From assembly GCA_027625215.1 (NCBI GenBank), contig JAQBWJ010000047.1, forward strand, positions 1 through 9,056: a DNA stretch of 9,056 nucleotides, given 5' to 3'. The translations under genes were made by a program, and so were the position numbers. Position 1 is the first letter of the stretch, and every line of letters begins with the position of its first letter. This DNA comes from Candidatus Poribacteria bacterium (lineage in GTDB: Bacteria; Poribacteria; WGA-4E; GCA-2687025). Shown one piece after another: positions 6,319-9,056 of this stretch. The notes under the pieces were generated by a model. That model was not told the origin of the DNA. It worked only from the letters and a program-made list of their open reading frames with translations, and did no database searches.

Positions 6319-9056
6319 CGGAACGGAGAAGTCGGGTTGCGACCATGCTTCTTGACTTAATGCCGAATAGTACAACGAGACGGGAGTGACCGCAACCAAC
6401 GGCTTCGGCTCGACCGACTCGTTCGCCACGCGCGCGGACAGCCGGACGGCGAGCGTCGATGTTTCGTCACCATTCGGCGCGATGTCGATTTCGTAAAGGG
6501 AGTCGTCGGGAAGCGGGAACGCCGCGTCGTTCTGACCCGACACGCGCCCGATCCGCTCCGACTGGAAGATGCCCGCGAGGTCGTCGGGCGTTGCGTCTCG
6601 CATCGGAATCTCATGGGTCGACCAATCGACTTCCCCTCGCCGTCGGATGCGGACGCTCATCGCGTCGCCCATGTCGGTGGAGAGCAGCCACCGCGCTTGA
6701 ACCCGCAGTTGCGTCGGACCTTGCAGGAACGCCCGCACCGGGTTCGCTTCCGTCGCCGTGAGGTAGCGTCGGCTGCGAACGGGCATCACATCCCACCACC
6801 CTAACTCAGACTCCGACGCGACGGACTGGAACGGGGTTTCCGCCGTATTCAGCGGTCGATTCACCAACAGCGACGCGCGGATGATCGCGTCGTCGTACGC
6901 CGTTCGCGCGACAACTTCGACGACATGCGCGCCGCCCGACAACGCCCCCAACCGGGAGAAAACATTCTTCCCGACCGCCGCGCCGAACCGCGCGACCGAC
7001 TCGCCGTCAACGCGCACTTCCACCGAAACGGGAACGAGCGGTTCCACCGCATCGGCGTCCATCGGTCGACGAGCAAAAACCCAAACCGCCATCGTTGCGG
7101 GTTCCGCCAACGTGAGCGCGTACTCGGCGGGTTGATCCGGCGACAGTCGCACGCTGCCCGCCTCGCTCGACTCGCGCTCCAACAACGCCTCGTCCAACGA
7201 CGGTTCCGCCTGTTCGAGTTCGGCGACCCATTCGTATCCGCTCGACTCGCTCGCCGTGAAGACGTTTTGCCATTGCGTTTGACGGCGCGCCTCCGAGAGC
7301 AACGCGCCCGGCTCATCGCGTTCGGGGAATTGTTCAGCGAGGTCTTGCAGGTAGATGAGGGCGTCGTTGAAGGCGGCGGAACGTTCGCCGAAATCGCTCT
7401 CTTGAGTCGCTTCGCTCAGGTTGGCGCGCCCGACGTTGATCGCCGCGTCCCCGTTTTCAGGAGCGCGATCCGTTCCCGATTTGATGTTGGCGCGCGTCGC
7501 CGAAGCGCCTGATGACGCAGGCTCCAACCATATGATCGGCGCCGAGTCCGACTCGCGGTCGAGAGACGGCGTACCCGGCAGCGGCGTCGCCGTCGAGAAC
7601 CGCGCCAACGCGAGATGATCGGCGCGAAGAGACAACGTGTGCGACCCCGCCGGGACATGATAGACAAGTTGACGACGGATGCCGACCCGCGCCCCGTCGA
7701 TATCCGCTAGAACAAGATCGGACGAGACAGGTGTTGCCCTTACCGATTCCGACCATACGGTCGCTCCGTCCTCGTCTTCGATGGAACACCGGAGATCAAA
7801 CGGTTCGTTCGGCGACGCGGACGGCGGCAACAGCGCGCGCAGTTCCATTCGCAGCGCGGTCGGACCGACAACTTGAATCTTCGTCGGAGACACGTCCGAC
7901 AATATCAGATAACGACCGACTCGCTCCGACGAGTCCGCGCGTTGCAACGCAAAACGCGCCGAATCGAGAGGCAGCGCGTCCGACGAGAGCGATTTCCATT
8001 CATGGCGGAACGCTTCGAGTTGGCGCAACGTCGCCTCATTCCAACGCAACGACGGCGCATCCGCCCATTCGACGTTGAACGCGGCGAGACGCGCGTTTGT
8101 CTCCGTCGAGTCGGACCGCAACGTCTCGGCGCGCCGAACTCTGCCCGCGAACCACGCCACCTGACGACGCATCGCCCGTTCGATAGGCGCGTCGGTCGAT
8201 GAACTCGACGTGAGCGCGTCGAGTCGTTGGAGAGCGGAGTCGGTTTCGCCTCGCTCAAGTTCGACAACGGCTAGCAGGTAGGTCGCCTGCCCTCGCAGGA
8301 CAGGATCAACCGCCGCATCGGTTCGGATCGCGGCATCCAACCGCTCCAAGTACGCGGACGCGGCGTCCCACTCTCCCGCCCGCAGGGTCGCAAGCGACGA
8401 ATAGAACAGCGCGTCCGCATGATTGGGCGCGTTGTCCAACACGGCGGCGAACTGTCTCAGAGCCGTCGTCGCGTCTCCGTCTCGCAGATACGAAACGCCG
8501 AGCAGCGTCGCCTCTCCGACCGATGCGCTCCGCAACTCGCCAAGGAGGAGCAACGCGCGGATCGCCGAGCCGTCGTTGTGTTGAAGGGGCGCGCCCGCCG
8601 CGATGAGCGATTGCGCCGCCTCAACGACGGTTGCGCTCATCCTCTCGCGGGCAAGGATCGCCTCGCCGTCCATTATCGCCACGTTCGTCTTGCCGAGCGC
8701 GCACAACAACGGCGCCCGTTCCAGCAACAACTCCGCCCATCGACTGGAACCTTCCGCCACAACCGTCATGCGGTCGGTCAACTGCGCGACGCGACGGATC
8801 GCATCGGCGGGATCGGACTCCGCGCGCGCCGCCTGATCCGCAATCACGGCGAGAAGACCGTCCACCCCGCCTACAGGCGAGAACGGCGCGTTGAGAATGA
8901 GCGGCTCGATGATCGGAGCGCGCGGTTCACGGATCGACACATGACAGTACGCGCGCGTTTTGGAGAACGTCCCGATCTGCATTGTGCGACGACCAGCCGG
9001 GATTGGAATCGTCACCTCAAGCGGGGTCATCCCCGCTGCGGACGATTTGGGCTTTA
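5401..9056 (-). CDS. Large TPR / beta-sandwich / outer-membrane beta-barrel protein, candidate polymer exporter (5' end probably off the right edge)
   Basis: The frame stays open to the right edge. The first in-window ATG (9030) gives 1209 residues, but it has no signal peptide and a poor Shine-Dalgarno, and it begins in mid-domain, so the true start probably lies outside. Numbering from that ATG: residues 1-36, the end of a beta module (VTIPIPAGRRTMQIGTF); 55-350, helical, with TPR-like units at about 175-275 (LLGVSYLRDGDATTALRQFA, ADALFYSSLATLRAGEWDAA); 373-480, a beta module (RYLILSDVSPTKIQVVGPTALR, then HVPAGSHTLSLRA); 485-555, a low-complexity, probably disordered linker; 625-725, a beta-rich domain; 754-870, another beta module (RRYLTATEANPVRAFLQGPTQLR); about 905-1209, amphipathic strands rich in Tyr/Trp/Phe, ending NRYDF. 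A final Phe after a strand is the known outer-membrane assembly signal. The TPR-plus-barrel layout resembles PgaA, BcsC and PelB exporters, and also NfrA. No family is firmly recognised. As the gene before the synthase pair it is best read as the outer-membrane exit of the polymer. Confidence 0.8.
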   Translation of the reverse strand, partial: KPKSSAAGMTPLEVTIPIPAGRRTMQIGTFSKTRAYCHVSIREPRAPIIEPLILNAPFSPVGGVDGLLAVIADQAARAESDPADAIRRVAQLTDRMTVVAEGSSRWAELLLERAPLLCALGKTNVAIMDGEAILARERMSATVVEAAQSLIAAGAPLQHNDGSAIRALLLLGELRSASVGEATLLGVSYLRDGDATTALRQFAAVLDNAPNHADALFYSSLATLRAGEWDAASAYLERLDAAIRTDAAVDPVLRGQATYLLAVVELERGETDSALQRLDALTSSSSTDAPIERAMRRQVAWFAGRVRRAETLRSDSTETNARLAAFNVEWADAPSLRWNEATLRQLEAFRHEWKSLSSDALPLDSARFALQRADSSERVGRYLILSDVSPTKIQVVGPTALRMELRALLPPSASPNEPFDLRCSIEDEDGATVWSESVRATPVSSDLVLADIDGARVGIRRQLVYHVPAGSHTLSLRADHLALARFSTATPLPGTPSLDRESDSAPIIWLEPASSGASATRANIKSGTDRAPENGDAAINVGRANLSEATQESDFGERSAAFNDALIYLQDLAEQFPERDEPGALLSEARRQTQWQNVFTASESSGYEWVAELEQAEPSLDEALLERESSEAGSVRLSPDQPAEYALTLAEPATMAVWVFARRPMDADAVEPLVPVSVEVRVDGESVARFGAAVGKNVFSRLGALSGGAHVVEVVARTAYDDAIIRASLLVNRPLNTAETPFQSVASESELGWWDVMPVRSRRYLTATEANPVRAFLQGPTQLRVQARWLLSTDMGDAMSVRIRRRGEVDWSTHEIPMRDATPDDLAGIFQSERIGRVSGQNDAAFPLPDDSLYEIDIAPNGDETSTLAVRLSARVANESVEPKPLVAVTPVSLYYSALSQEAWSQPDFSVPTRLFSRVSGGTWEIIAGYGEDRQEEGGETVNPRYGTFALRHRFGVGNTFYHRLTLKTNVAETGNPVWSADESLDGGLFGGIRWTLDGSVDAQRVGSSDEFATDASLELRRVISMGRRIAFIPRIGGGASTSTMTRVELFRSQSEAEDLFSEYRLNHNRQLFAGYTLWTTPFLDLILYDAARARSNRDLSPSNLDFAYHRIGARKLWKQRLDTHVYHELRRWFQDDHRLVESWENRVYGRAEWLLFGSPFPMYARLTGAYTVDNRDLNVYFSLTTRLNASRNYDDYPSADVDFEWQKESRFNRYDF

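Noticed and set aside
4096..6918. Recurring short strings such as gcgcgacaacttc in different genes
   Set aside because: They fall in unrelated coding contexts and reflect codon bias of a GC-rich genome, not dispersed repeats.
9028..9031. ATGA at the start of the giant gene, suggesting a 4-base overlap with an upstream gene ending in TGA
   Set aside because: The frame that ends in this TGA already has a TAA in frame at 9056-9054, so no upstream gene can end there by that frame.

Overview
This GC-rich window (by eye about 60% GC) carries one tightly packed run of five genes, all on the minus strand, so transcription runs from the right edge to the left edge. Both end genes are cut by the window. 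No tRNA, rRNA, insertion sequence, integrase or CRISPR array is visible, and no gap between genes exceeds 67 bases. The host is probably a diderm (Gram-negative-type) bacterium, because the first gene ends in an outer-membrane beta-barrel with a terminal phenylalanine. I cannot place the phylum from sequence alone; an uncultured environmental lineage is plausible.

Layout in transcription order: (1) 9056-5401, a very large protein with helical/TPR segments, repeated beta-sandwich modules and a C-terminal outer-membrane barrel; (2) 5374-3278, an unrecognised, helical-repeat protein with a distinctive C-terminal domain containing an HEARH motif; (3) 3265-1034, a membrane-anchored poly-gamma-glutamate synthase of the PgsB/CapB type (Mur-ligase superfamily) with a C-terminal extension of about 340 residues; (4) 1012-641, a stand-alone CheY-like receiver; (5) 573-1, the N-terminal part of a membrane-bound CHASE2-domain sensor protein whose output domain lies beyond the left edge.

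My reading is that genes 1-3 form a machine that makes and exports a poly-gamma-glutamate-like (amide-linked, anionic) polymer across a double membrane. PgsB/CapB would do the ATP-dependent ligation, the TPR/beta-barrel protein would be the outer-membrane exit channel (by analogy with PgaA, BcsC and PelB of polysaccharide systems), and the helical-repeat protein would be an accessory factor of unknown activity. The receiver and the CHASE2 sensor would supply signalling. The ligase assignment is well supported by motifs, and the barrel by its architecture. The coupling of the two into one export system is inference from gene order. The usual partners PgsC/CapC and PgsA/CapA are not in the window and might lie upstream, past the right edge.
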